Shown here in pieces: positions 10,692 to 21,300 of a DNA stretch of 64,000 bases. The number at the start of each line of letters is the position of its first letter. Positions within the stretch are counted from its first letter, which is position 1. Origin of the DNA: Orbilia blumenaviensis (lineage: Eukaryota > Ascomycota > Orbiliomycetes > Orbiliales > Orbiliaceae). Below the pieces are notes generated by a model that saw only the letters and a list, made by a program, of their open reading frames with translations, had not been told where the DNA came from and made no database searches. The position numbers and the translations under genes were made by a program. The stretch lies in contig JAVHNS010000003.1 of assembly GCA_036872755.1 (NCBI GenBank), positions 620,001 to 684,000 on the forward strand, read 5' to 3'.

Positions 10692-11927
10692 ATGTCAAGA
10701 AACCAAGCAGCTTCGGGGAAGGTGGGAAAAAGGACAGAACGCGTACAAGGGCCAAGCGCCAGCAGGCCAATCACCACCAACGGGAGAATGAGACAAATGA
10801 GAGCCAAAGCCGTCAATATAGTCACTAAGATAGCAAGAAGAATCAGGAACAACGATAGCAACCAAACGAATTCAGAAGACAGGCAAACAGCAAATGAAGA
10901 AACTCAACAGCAGCCAGAGCAACCAGGACCATCACAATCAACATCATCGCAACTAGAATCACGGCAATCAGAGCAAACGCCAGAACGACGGCAGACACGA
11001 GAACAGCAAGCGCGAGAACAGGCGCGAGATCAGCAGGAGCAAAGACAACAAGAACAGCAGGCGCGGGAACAGCAAGCGCGAGAACAGCAGACGCGGGAAC
11101 GGCAAGCGCGAGAACAGCAAGAACAGCAGGCACGAGAACGGCAGGCGCAAGAACAGCAAGAACAGCAGGCACGAGAACGGCAGGCGCAAGAACAGCAAAG
11201 ACAACAAGAACGAGAACAGAAGGTACGAGAACGGCAAGAGCGAGAACAGCAAGCGCGAAGACAACAAGAGCGAGAACAGCAGACGCGAGAACAACAAGAG
11301 CGAGAACAACAAGAGCGAGAACAACAAGAGCGAGAACAGCAGGCGCGAGAACAGCAGGCGCAAGAACAGCAGGCGCAAGAACAGCAGGCGCGAGAACAGG
11401 AGGCGCAAGAACAGCAGGCGCGAGAACAGCAGGCGCAAGAACAGCAGGCGCGAGAACAACAAGAGCGAGAACAACAAGAGCGAGAACAGCAGGCGCGAGA
11501 ACAGCAGGCGCAAGAACGGCAGGCGCGAAGACAGCAAAGACAACAAGAGCAAGAGCAAAGGCGGCAAGCGCGAGAACAGAAGGCGCGAATACAGCGAGAA
11601 CGGCAGGCGCGAAGACAGCAAAGACAACAAGAGCGAGAACAGCAGGCGCGAGAACAACAAGAGCGAGAACAGCAGGCGCGAGAACAACAAGAGCGAGAAC
11701 AACAAGAGCGAGAACAGCAGGCGCGAGAACAGCAGGCGCAAGAACGGCAGGCGCGAAGACAGCAAAGACAACAAGAGCAAGAGCAAAGGCGGCAAGCGCG
11801 AGAACAGAAGGCGCGAAGACAGCAAGCGCGAGAACAAGAGGCGCGAGAACGGCAGGCGCGAAGACAGCAAAGACAACAAGAACGAGAACAGCAGGCGCAG
11901 GAACAGCAGCCAGATAGTGGCAACTAG
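10692..11927 (+). CDS. Gln/Glu/Arg-rich pentapeptide-repeat protein
   Basis: A 411-aa ORF starting at the ATG at 10692 (MSRNQAASGKVGKR). Residues 1-60 are basic, 60-100 are Gln/Ser/Thr-rich, and from about residue 100 the protein is almost wholly built of the pentapeptides REQQA, QEQQA and REQQE. It would be highly charged and helical, a trichohyalin- or involucrin-like low-complexity rod. The DNA is a 15-bp minisatellite of CAGCAGGCGCGAGAA units with a 228-bp higher-order duplication (the block near 11521 recurs near 11749). All three opposite frames are also open because the repeat lacks stop triplets, so openness alone is weak evidence. The unique N-terminus in the same frame supports a real gene. 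Function is unknown; it sits in an accessory patch. Confidence 0.55.
   Translation: MSRNQAASGKVGKRTERVQGPSASRPITTNGRMRQMRAKAVNIVTKIARRIRNNDSNQTNSEDRQTANEETQQQPEQPGPSQSTSSQLESRQSEQTPERRQTREQQAREQARDQQEQRQQEQQAREQQAREQQTRERQAREQQEQQARERQAQEQQEQQARERQAQEQQRQQEREQKVRERQEREQQARRQQEREQQTREQQEREQQEREQQEREQQAREQQAQEQQAQEQQAREQEAQEQQAREQQAQEQQAREQQEREQQEREQQAREQQAQERQARRQQRQQEQEQRRQAREQKARIQRERQARRQQRQQEREQQAREQQEREQQAREQQEREQQEREQQAREQQAQERQARRQQRQQEQEQRRQAREQKARRQQAREQEARERQARRQQRQQEREQQAQEQQPDSGN
11031..11913. repeat. 15-bp coding minisatellite, plus strand almost without T
   Basis: Tandem variants of a 15-bp unit (AACAGCAGGCGCGAG and relatives) span most of this interval. On the plus strand I find only two T residues in 883 nt, at 11224 and 11590. 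Variants differ mainly at the codon choices giving A versus E and R versus Q. A segment of more than 100 bp is repeated with a 228-bp offset. Confidence 0.9.
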
Positions 11928-12383
11928 AGTAACAAGAAGGAGCCAGAGTAAGTTTGAAGGAAATCAAAAATGCTATAGAGACACACGCACGCAATCTTAT
12001 CGAGTATGACTTTTATATTGCGTGTAACACTTGTCCCAGACACAGACGCAGCAGTGCTCAGATTATAACATAGTCAACGAATTTCGTCCGGTATTTCACT
12101 TGAAGATTATTTCAGAGTTACTCATCCCAAATAGTACTATTTATTAAGTATCTAAATAAATTTATTGTGCCTTATGATAGTAACGTAGTTTGGTTATATA
12201 AGTTTTATGTTAAAATAATCATAAACAGTGCCATATGAAGTGGCATCCCACCATAACCATCCTGGAATGTACTTCCGACTAGGTTATATTGGCTATTCAA
12301 ATAATGCGTGACAGTAATGATGACGCTGACGTACTTTGGTAAAGCGAGACCGGAGGAGGAGGGGAGAAGGCTACCGGCTAGTA
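11928..12383. other. Short intergenic
   Basis: AT-rich DNA between convergent genes. No feature was seen. Confidence 0.5.
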
Positions 12384-12944
12384 CTAGGACCACGGCGGGC
12401 TCGAAGCGCCCATTTTGTCTAATTTCTCTCTGGCTCCCTTCTCATCATGATGGCGCATCCACAATTCACCCATCTTCTTCACGAAGGCAAGCTCTCCAGC
12501 TTCATCAAGTGAGAACTTCCAGTCATATAAATTCTTTGTAATAATAGTTTCCTCTAGCAGATGGAGATTTGAGTCGCGAATGAACTCGGAACGGGGTCGG
12601 AGGTACCGGCGCATCAACGCTTGGGATTCAGCGATAGAGTTTCCCATGTAAGGATTTCTCATCTTATCAATGTGAGATGAAACAGATCTTTCGAGGTCGC
12701 AGTATCGTTCGCTGATTGCTTTCAGGCACTCGTCGTCATAGGCGTCGAAATCGGGCCATCCGTGGAGCCTGGAATACTCATCAAGGAGATCGGATAATCT
12801 CCGATGAGGTTCTGAAGCGAGATTACCGTAGAAAAAAAGTTCGCTCTCAATCTTTCTGGCGTTTTCAACAGCAGTATCAATTTCTACCCAGTGAGCAAGG
12901 TTGTACCATCCGCATTGGACATTTTTCTTGAGGTATGCCCACAT
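12384..12944 (-). CDS. Orphan 186-aa protein
   Basis: A complete intron-free ORF starting MWAYLKKNVQCGWYNLAHW. It is hydrophilic and predicted mainly helical, with charged segments such as HRRLSDLLDEYSRLHG and ERYCDLERSVSSHIDKM. No signal peptide, membrane helix or catalytic motif is visible and I do not recognise a family. It has balanced codon use, unlike its AT-rich surroundings. It lies between the repeat protein and the disrupted membrane-protein gene, in a patch that looks lineage-specific. It could also be one exon of a larger gene. Confidence 0.45.
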   Translation of the reverse strand: MWAYLKKNVQCGWYNLAHWVEIDTAVENARKIESELFFYGNLASEPHRRLSDLLDEYSRLHGWPDFDAYDDECLKAISERYCDLERSVSSHIDKMRNPYMGNSIAESQALMRRYLRPRSEFIRDSNLHLLEETIITKNLYDWKFSLDEAGELAFVKKMGELWMRHHDEKGAREKLDKMGASSPPWS

Positions 12945-13748
12945 ATTTTATCTTGGCCTTTGATGCAGGTTGAGGATCGGTGACTGGCGGGCGGCGGCTC
13001 CGTGGTTTAGTAGTCTGGCGGATGATGTTTGCAACGCTCCAAAGTTAAAGGTTGAAGGTTGAAGGTTGAAGGTTGAAGGTTGAAGGTTGAATTGGGTAGG
13101 TAGTTTAGAATCATAATAGGTAGGCAGGTAGGTAGGTCGGTGGTTTGATTTTTAAGATTTTTGAGCATTTGAATTTAACGTTTGTGGCTCCCCCGCCCGG
13201 ACTGCACTGCAAATGTAATGCAACATTAGCGTATACGTACGTTTAAGCCATAAAATGTATTTATAGCTACACCGTGGTACCGTTGTCTATTGCTTTGTCG
13301 ATAGCTATATAGATATATATATGTACCTAGATACCTACCTATGCTACTGTATTAATCTCCAGGGTATTTCTGACACCGTAGTTTTGTCCATCGGCATGCA
13401 GGTGCAGGTATGTACGTATACCCGGCATCGATATCGCGAAATGGCCATGGCCCCATTGGTCCAGAATTTGAACTTTCACAATTAAAAATATATATATATT
13501 GTATCATCCCAGTACTATATTACATTAAATATAAATAAGCAGTATAAATGGCAGTGTATATATCAAAACCAATAATATGTCGGGCTCGCAGCTAGTCCGT
13601 GCCTTTCATCCCAAGTGAATCGACCACGGCTAGTGCCCAAAGAACCTCGACATCACTCAAATGAGTGATACTCCCAGCCCATTCTTCACTCTCCCCGAGC
13701 CCCATCTGCTCTCGCACGAGGTACTTGGCTGTGTTCCTTGCAGATCCT
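12945..13748. other. Intergenic with simple repeats
   Basis: This holds the heptamer array at 13051-13091, a GTAGGTAGG-type run at about 13110-13140, and AT-rich DNA. No gene was seen. Confidence 0.5.
13051..13091. repeat. Tandem heptamer GTTGAAG
   Basis: Five full units and one partial unit of GTTGAAG lie head to tail, preceded by a degenerate unit GTTAAAG. They are immediately upstream of the orphan ORF that starts at 12944. Confidence 0.95.
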
Positions 13749-14962
13749 CTAATTTTTCGTTATCAGCGCCACAGCCAACAGGATGACACTGGCCAGTGTC
13801 CCTTTCCACCAATCTTTCCAGTTGACCACTGAAAATTTGAAGATGTCGTGAGCCAGCTTCACCAAGCCCTCTGCGAAACACCCCCCAAGGGTCCAAGCCG
13901 CAACCCTACTTGGCAAAATCTGTAGCTCGGATCTCCAAATGAAGAAAGAGCTGACAAAATTTGCGCCAAACGAGAATATGGCCTCGGGAACCCAGCCAAC
14001 ACTAAGAGCGACAAAACAATAGGTTAATATCAAGACGGCCTATTAAAACATCGAAAGATATCGATCAAATCGGATTTGAGAAACCTACTTCTTCTCCCGA
14101 AGGAGCAATAAATGGGTAGCGGCTGAAATAACCGCAACCAACGCCAAAAACACAAACGAGATAGTCCACACCGAAAAAGCTATCGAGTTTATGAGACCGA
14201 GCTGACTGTCCTTATGGCTTCAGCACATGATAGTCTGATCCCAAGGATGGGTCATATTGATTTGACGCCATGGAATCAACATTGCAGATGCCGTAAAATG
14301 ATAGAACTTCATGCCCAAGAGTAGATCAAACGCAGCGGTATTAACTATATAGACATTGAATCCGTAGAGTCGATTACCAACCCAGCATTTCCAGTTACAG
14401 ACCTTCCCAAGTGGACTCCATTTAATACCGTCACCTACAACGAACTGCATGTCCGAAGGCTCCATATTATTTTGCCACCCGGTCTTCTTCATAACATCCT
14501 TAGTGATAATGCCGTGCTGCGACCCTACTAGTCTGTCTAGCCTTTTCAAGTAGTCTTGCTTCGCGTTCCTGAGATCCCTTTGGGCGCCGCTATAGACCAT
14601 AGTTAGTTTACTTGATCAAACATGATATGTCCTAAGGGAAAAACCCTGCAACATCCTTACCGTATCTCCATCTCAAGCTTCTCTCTCGACCCTAGCCTCC
14701 CCAGAAGATTGGAGGGCACCCGACAGACCGAGCACGGTGCCTTCCCTGTCCCCTCCCCGCCCCTTGTGCGAGACCCCCAATCCAGGTTGTCGAGAAGGAG
14801 TTCATCGGCTTCAAGGTTCAAGAGCTTGCCGTGCTGAACCCTGGTATACCTAATCCTCTTCATGACACCCTCGCTCTGAAGAAGCAGATTACGAGTAACC
14901 CTCGGTCTGAACAACTTGCAGAACCGGGGCCCCTCTTCATCCTTTGACTTCTTTGGTGGCAT
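13749..14962 (-). pseudogene. Multi-exon membrane protein gene with in-frame TGA
   Basis: Exon 1 runs 14962-14661 (MPPKKSKDEEGPRF start), exon 2 runs 14589-14089 and exon 3 runs 14001-13749. The introns are 71 bp (GTAAGG to TATAG, branch CTAAC) and 87 bp (GTAGGT to CTTAG, branch TTAAC). All joins keep phase and would give 351 codons. The one interruption is a TGA at 14222-14220 in exon 2. Beyond it the same frame continues through a clear transmembrane helix (SIAFSVWTISFVFLALVAVI), the second splice junction, two more hydrophobic segments, and a normal stop. The N-terminal half is soluble. I do not recognise the family. An intron of GTTGAT to GACAG (75 nt) could remove the TGA in phase, but its donor is weak. 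A decayed gene or a sequencing error are the other explanations. A 21-nt poly(T) run on the coding strand lies 18 nt before the ATG. Confidence 0.5.
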
Positions 14963-15343
14963 CGTGAAATCGGAACTTGAAAAAAAAAAAAAAAAAAAAA
15001 GCAGAACCTCGAAGATACCGGTGGGGGGGCGGGAATGCAAGATTGGAAATATCAGAAGCTATCTGGTGACAGCGGTGATAACAATCTCTGCATGGAAGAC
15101 CAAGCAGAAGGGGAAGCAAGAAGGGAAAGGAGGGGAAGAGGGGAAGGACAAGAGGAAGACGGAATAAGAAGGGAGGTCGACATCGATTATTGCAGTTTAT
15201 TATTTACGGCATTGTTTCAGCGCTGTCGATGCGCTGTATCTCTAAAACTCACATTTCAGGGCTCTTATATAATTATCAAAATATACCACTACCCTCAGTA
15301 ACTAAGGAAGGACTTAAGCACGTCAGTTAGTATACAGGATTCT

Positions 15344-15399
<56 letters not shown>

Positions 15400-16562
15400 T
15401 TAGCTTCGAAGCATCTATAGATCCAATATTTTGAGTACCATAGGGGGAACGGCAGACTTGCAAGAAGGTTAGATATATTTCGTGGCCGACGTATATAAGC
15501 TATAATTTCTCAAGTTGGCTTAAAACCCCCTCAAGTCACCTCCCAAGCATACCAAAAACTCGTATGGTAGGTACTTATCAATATATCTACACACTCAAGC
15601 ACCCGCCTCAGTATATATATGTAGGTATCACCACGACTTACCTGATTCTTCTTCATATTTGGCCCCAGGCTCTAGAATTCTTCGTATACGCTTCAGGTTA
15701 AAGAAAAAAAAGGAAAGAAAAATTGATATAAAATAACTATAAGAATAGATTTACTTAACTGACCTAGGTGTAGTTAACCGTCCTATGTAGATGCATAGTA
15801 GTTTCGTATATGGGCCGAAATAGCAGATCTAGTCCAATATATCTCTCAATCGATTATATTCTAAACTGCACGCATAACTACCTAATTAAGTACTGTGTTG
15901 GAAAAGTGCATTTTTTTTAATATTAATATTGTCATAATCTGAAATATATTGGGCCTTTTTTGTATAATACTATATTTAAAACCGGTTTTAAATACGTATT
16001 ACAATGTTAATGCTGGATTAATTCCGTACCAATGCCACCCCGATTCGCAGCATAGTAGTTGGATAAATACAGGACAATAAATTTGTGTGTGTGTGTGTCG
16101 TATGTGCTTTATGTGAAGTGGCCTTTTCCGCCGAATGCTACTACAGTAACATGTAATATTAATCCTCACGACGGTGTCATATCGGTATAGGCTGTGTTGT
16201 TTTTGTGTTATATGCATATCCAGCTGCGCCAAGAATCTCGAAATTGCCGGGGATGCCCCAGGGCAACCCTGCACAACTGCGTTCTCAGACCAAGCCCAGG
16301 TGCGCAGGTCGGCTTATCCAATCAACACCAACATATATAGATTTAACGACCCAAACAAATCCCGCTGGCGGCCGGTGCAGTGACGTCGGGGCAGAAAAAA
16401 AAAAAAATCGAACAATATTCCAACTCCTCTCTCCCGCCAAAATCACTTATACCATACCGATGGTCTCTCCACCATCGCCAGAAACTCTCATTCAGACATA
16501 GGATACCCACCTACTAGGTACCCACTAAATACCTAACTTAAATAACCACCAAAACTGGAACG
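14963..16562. other. Intergenic between divergent genes
   Basis: This contains the A21 run (14980-15000), the ACT microsatellite and a short GT run at about 16085-16098. It provides upstream regions for the membrane-protein gene and NFU1. No other gene was seen. Confidence 0.5.
15344..15399. repeat. TAC/ACT trinucleotide microsatellite
   Basis: Fifty-six bases of uninterrupted TAC repeats, about 18.7 units, in non-coding DNA. Confidence 0.97.
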
Positions 16563-17543
16563 ATGAGACCGCCGACAACAACAGCGCCGCTCCGGCAACA
16601 CCTCTGGCGCAGATCATCATCATCATCATCATCACCATCATCCCTCCTCCTCCTCCGCCAGCCCGTCCGCCAGACAACCCGCCAGCACCGTCTATTCAGC
16701 AGCGCTACCACCAGAAGATATCACCAACTACCAGCACTAACACCCCCAAAACGACCCTCCCTCCTCCCCACCCCCACCTCCACAATCATAACCCTCTCAA
16801 GAACCCCCCACCACCGCACCCTCTTCATCCAAACCGAACCGACCCCGAACCCAGATGCTCTAAAATTTATCCCAGGTCTCCCAGTCCTCCCCGAGAACGC
16901 ATCAAGTATAGAATACACCTCCGGGCGTCAAACCACAAACTCGCCACTCGCACGGTCATTATTCCAACTCGACGGGGTTACATCGGTATTCTACGGCCCG
17001 GATTTTATAACCGTAACAAAGGCACCGGATTCTCTGTGGCATCTGTTGAAACCTGAGGTTTTTGCGCTTATTACGGAGTACCTGAATAACGGGGCGCCGG
17101 TTGTGCAGGGTGAGATCTTGGAGAATGAGGATACCAAGGCGCAGGAGGGGGATAGTGAGGTTGTTAGTATGATTAAAGAGCTATTAGATACCAGGATTAG
17201 ACCTGCTATTCAAGAAGGTTCGTACAATTACCACACAATAACACCAAAAACGAAGAAAAAAAAAAAAGATACTAACATTAAATTAATAGACGGCGGCGAC
17301 ATCGAATACCGCGGCTTCACCGAAGCCGGCCATGTCCTACTCAAGCTCCGCGGCGCCTGCCGTACCTGTGACTCCTCAACCGTCACTCTCAAAAACGGCA
17401 TCGAATCCATGTTAATGCACTACATTGAGGAAGTAAAGGGTGTCACACAGGTACTCGACCAGGAAGAAGAGATCGCACAGCGTGAATTCGAACGATTTGA
17501 AGCCAACCTTGCCAAGTTGAAGGGCAACACCGCTTCTCCTTAA
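16563..17543 (+). CDS. NFU1: Mitochondrial Fe-S cluster delivery protein NFU1
   Basis: Exon 1 runs 16563-17217 and exon 2 runs 17290-17543, giving 302 aa. The N-terminus is Arg/Ser-rich with long Ser runs, a plausible mitochondrial presequence. The Nfu N-terminal domain starts near residue 90 (FIQTEPTPNPDALKFIPG). The C-terminal NifU-like domain holds IRPAIQ, then DGGDIEYRGF, and the cluster-binding C242-R-T-C245. The 72-bp intron (GTTCGT to AATAG, branch ACTAAC) is needed to restore the conserved join between IRPAIQE and DGGDIEY. That intron is a multiple of three with no stop, so an unspliced transcript would insert 24 residues. Nfu1 carries 4Fe-4S clusters to targets such as lipoate synthase and complex II, downstream of ISA1, also in this window. 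Confidence 0.95.
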   Translation: MRPPTTTAPLRQHLWRRSSSSSSSPSSLLLLRQPVRQTTRQHRLFSSATTRRYHQLPALTPPKRPSLLPTPTSTIITLSRTPHHRTLFIQTEPTPNPDALKFIPGLPVLPENASSIEYTSGRQTTNSPLARSLFQLDGVTSVFYGPDFITVTKAPDSLWHLLKPEVFALITEYLNNGAPVVQGEILENEDTKAQEGDSEVVSMIKELLDTRIRPAIQEGSYNYHTITPKTKKKKKDTNIKLIDGGDIEYRGFTEAGHVLLKLRGACRTCDSSTVTLKNGIESMLMHYIEEVKGVTQVLDQEEEIAQREFERFEANLAKLKGNTASP

Positions 17544-18384
17544 GCGTTTTTCTTTTTTTTTATTATTATAGTTGTTACGCACGCCTTGCATTTTATGAGA
17601 GATCGCGAGGATGATGAATCCGCTGTACATTACTACCAATCCAATATCAGGGAAAGCCGGCGTAAAATGGGTACCATTCGCCAGTCAGTATATATATACA
17701 CAAACTCCATTTATACCAATTCCTTCCTCACCTTACTAAGTCTACATTCTACATGCATGATACCTATGAAGGTAAGCAATCTATTATATTATATATAAGT
17801 ACTATTTAAATACTCCCATCTTCTTCTGCTATAGACAATGTATGCCCCCCAAAAAGTGCACAACGAAAGGAGAAACGAAGAGGGTATCTCTTATGGCGCT
17901 GATAGCAATATTCGCAAAAACCAAAAAGAAAGTGCAATCTACTATAATGGCGCTAATTAGAAACCCATCACATCCTCCATACCATCCATATAAGCAGTAC
18001 TGTAACCAAAATATATAAAAAATGCATCAATCCAATCTGCTGCTTCCCGAATATCCTCCAAATGCAACAAAAACAATGCCAATAACAACGATAACAATGT
18101 AATGTTTATGCCGATAATGCTTAGTGCGAACGCAATGCAAGCCAACAAAACAACATAGAAAGCTTGAAAGAAGAAAGCAGGCAAAATCCATCTCAAAACA
18201 ATTACTACAATGCCGTATAAAAAAAAGCGAGAAAGTAATATGAAGGAGAAGAACACGCCCCAAACTCCGGTTGAACGAAAATCAATGAGAAGAAAGAAAA
18301 AAAAAGTCTAATACCAATATGCAACGGCAGTATCAAAGTTTTGCCGATAGTTAGCTGAATGGGGCTCCGGAGGTAAGGAAGTAA
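17544..18384. other. Convergent intergenic, NFU1 and HUL4 3' ends
   Basis: On the minus strand, 18256-17957 stays open for 99 hydrophobic codons (VLLACIAFALSIIGINITLL region), but its first start is GTG, so it is not called as a gene. The rest is AT-rich 3' flank. Confidence 0.4.
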
Positions 18385-21300
18385 TCACTTCAGTCCAAAC
18401 CCCTCACTCTCCCTCACAGCCCTCCACACCACTTTCTCCAACGTCGCCTTATCCGGCCACCCCCACAGTGTAATACTATTAAAACACGTTCTCGCAATCG
18501 GATACCTCTCCACCCCTTTCCGTCCATGAAGACTCGCCGGTCCACCATACACAATCTTCAACACCATATTAGCTATCCCCATAGCCGGGATCCTATCACT
18601 ACCAGTGATAAACCCCAATAGCTGTCGCTGCATCTCCGGAGTTGCGCTCTCGAATGTTTCCCAGAACCATCGTACCAGGTTAATTTCGTGCGGTGACGTT
18701 GTAGACCAGTTCTCGTACGTTGCTACTGCACGCAGCGCCGTCACATCTAACGGTTCGTCGGATCCACGGACCAGAAGCTCGATCTCATCCGGCTGGAAAA
18801 GGTTCAGTGCATTCCCACCACATACCGTCCAGAACCCTCTCTTGAACGGCTCGAACTGTCGTGCAACCGACGTATCAAGCAGATATTGCGCATAAAGATC
18901 CACAAACTCCCGCCTGTTCTCATTCGTAACCGCTTTGTTCTCCCCTCCAGGAATCAGCGGCACCTGCGTGAGTTGTCCGTACCGATCAACCTCAACCACA
19001 AAGTCTCGGCAAAAAGTGGACTCCACGTCCCCATCAAACTCCAGCATTTTTCTCAATCCATTCGCTAAAGCGGGTCTAAAGAACGCCAAATCCTCCAATG
19101 TAGACGTAAACGGTAGTCGAGCTGTCGGCGATGGTGTTGAAAACTTGCTGGGTGTGCTAACTGGCGAGTTCGGACTCAGCAGCTTCTTAAACACGACCGG
19201 CGGTAGGGCGACATCCAAGATTGTCGAATTATAGATCGCCATACCAAGCAGCACTCCAACAAGGAAATATTGTTCCGTCGCTTCAAACGTATGCGGGTTG
19301 AAGTAGCAATACCTCGAATCCTCGTCATACACGAACATCCCTATAAATCGGCAATCCTCCAAATTAGCTTCCCCCCAAGAAATAAGAGTGTAAAAGAAGG
19401 TGAACTCACCATGCCTCGGATCGAAAATATCCCTAATCAACAACAAAAACCATTCCTTCCTCAACCCTCCAATATCAATCCCATCCTCTCCTTCAAACTC
19501 AATCTTCAACCCCTTCTTAATATCCCCCCCAGCACCACCAACACTCTCACTAATCCTCTTCAAACTATCCTCAACCAAACAATCCCTTCTAACCCTTAGC
19601 AAAAGGTACTGGCTAAACGTTCTACGTAATCCAATACTATTAAAAAACGCTTCGCGTGCCTTAACCTCCATTTGCCGTTTTGCATCATACTCCAGTATTT
19701 GAATTTTAGATCCCATGGATAGCAAGAATGGGTATTGGCAGAAACTGAATTTCCCCGTTTTGGCTTCCCATTGATCGTAGTCGGCTATTAGGTCAGCGTA
19801 GTCGAGCATGCTGTTGTAAAAGTCGCTGGTAGGGATTATATGTCCCCTTGCTAATGCTTGCTGTCGGGCTAGGTGTCCTTCTCCAATAGAATCGAATGCT
19901 AACACGTCCGCGTTCGCATTAAACCAATTCTCCAACTGACCTTCCGACTCCCGCCTCTTGACAGCTACTAACGTATTCGCCGCCGCGAGCAGAGACAAAA
20001 CTTTCGACGCAGCTTTAATCTGCCAGTCATCGGAATATACCACCCCTCTAACCCTCTGCGTAGCCTCCTGCGTCATATGTTTCCCAAACTGCTTTGTCAA
20101 TCTATAAGTAATAAAGCTCCCTGTAAAATCCACCAACTTTCTAAAATCAGGCTCTTGAAGCCTCGAAAACCATGATACAAGGAAATGGTGTGATTCGTTA
20201 GGGAGATTCGATATTAGACCCAAGATCCTCTTAATGATACTTGAATGCTGTCCGGGGCCTCCATTTGCAGATGCCGCCTTCGATTGCGGCTTATTCCGTG
20301 TTCGCGCCCCGTGCCTCATCCGCATTGCCCTTGACTTCGACGAAGCCAATTCCCCTGCACTAGAAGGGTGCAAAAGCGGACAAACCATGATCACTAACAG
20401 GGTTCTAGAATCTTCGGGCGTCTGTAGTGGTTTTCCTGGTCGTTTGAGTAAATGCTCCACCGCCTTAAGTAGCACTCGCTCCAGATGATCCCGAGCTTCG
20501 TCGATATCGGACTCTAAATCCTCCGCCTCCTGCCTTGTAAATGGTCGTTTATTTCCTCCGTTCTCTTCATCCTTCAAGTTCCTCGAACTCGCTTCTTCCA
20601 AATGAAACATCTCAGCCGCAATATGATCACCAGCGGTCGATATAATTTCGTAGAAATCCGCAACTTGTTTCCAGTCAATCCAGGGACTCTGCAGTCGCAG
20701 CTTCTCCCGCTGTCTCCGCATAGCTCGATCCATTGTCGAAGAACTCTTATCCGGCGATCCAGAAATCTTAGACAAATCCGAAAGCTCATCCGGCCCCGCC
20801 TTAAGGAAAGAGTTATCGATAGTCACCCAATTGGAGAAAGAACGTATTATGTAATCTTCCAACGGGCGGAACATCCGCTCTGTTAGAGCTCTTTGTTCCA
20901 GTCGTCTAGGAGAATATGCCATTTCCGGTTTCTTCGGAGACACAGCAGCAGCAGCGGTAGAAGCGGCGCCCGGTGTGGCTTCAGAACTAACACTCCTCTT
21001 CATACCAGGTGTAGCTCCTGGCCTCTCCGGCACACTAACAGACAGCTGCTTCATATGGCTCGGCGCATTCGTAACGTCGCTAGGCCGTCGGTTATGGTCC
21101 AACCTCCCGTCCTCAAACGCTGGGTATGGCGCTGGTGTCGTTAAGTGTGTATTCCCACTGGGTTGTGGTACCTTCCTCGGCGCATTCGAGGCCGTCGAGG
21201 ATGTTGGTGTACCACGGGGTGTCTTTCCTTCCACCATCGCTTTTCGAGATCTCAGAAACGACTCAATGCAGTTATTCAGAATCCCTCGGGTTCGTTCCAC

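Noticed and set aside
10556..10828. 90-codon plus-strand ORF overlapping the start of the repeat protein
   Set aside because: Its first codon is TTG, not ATG, and no splice pair joins it to the repeat frame cleanly.
10843..11994. Three long minus-strand ORFs (297-383 codons) over the minisatellite
   Set aside because: They arise because the repeat unit lacks stop triplets in every frame. Their products (Leu/Phe/Ser, Cys/Arg or Ala/Val/Leu runs) are simple-sequence shadows with no unique start.
17957..18256. 99-codon hydrophobic minus-strand ORF downstream of HUL4
   Set aside because: It starts with GTG, lies in a 3' flank, and its hydrophobicity follows from T-rich DNA.
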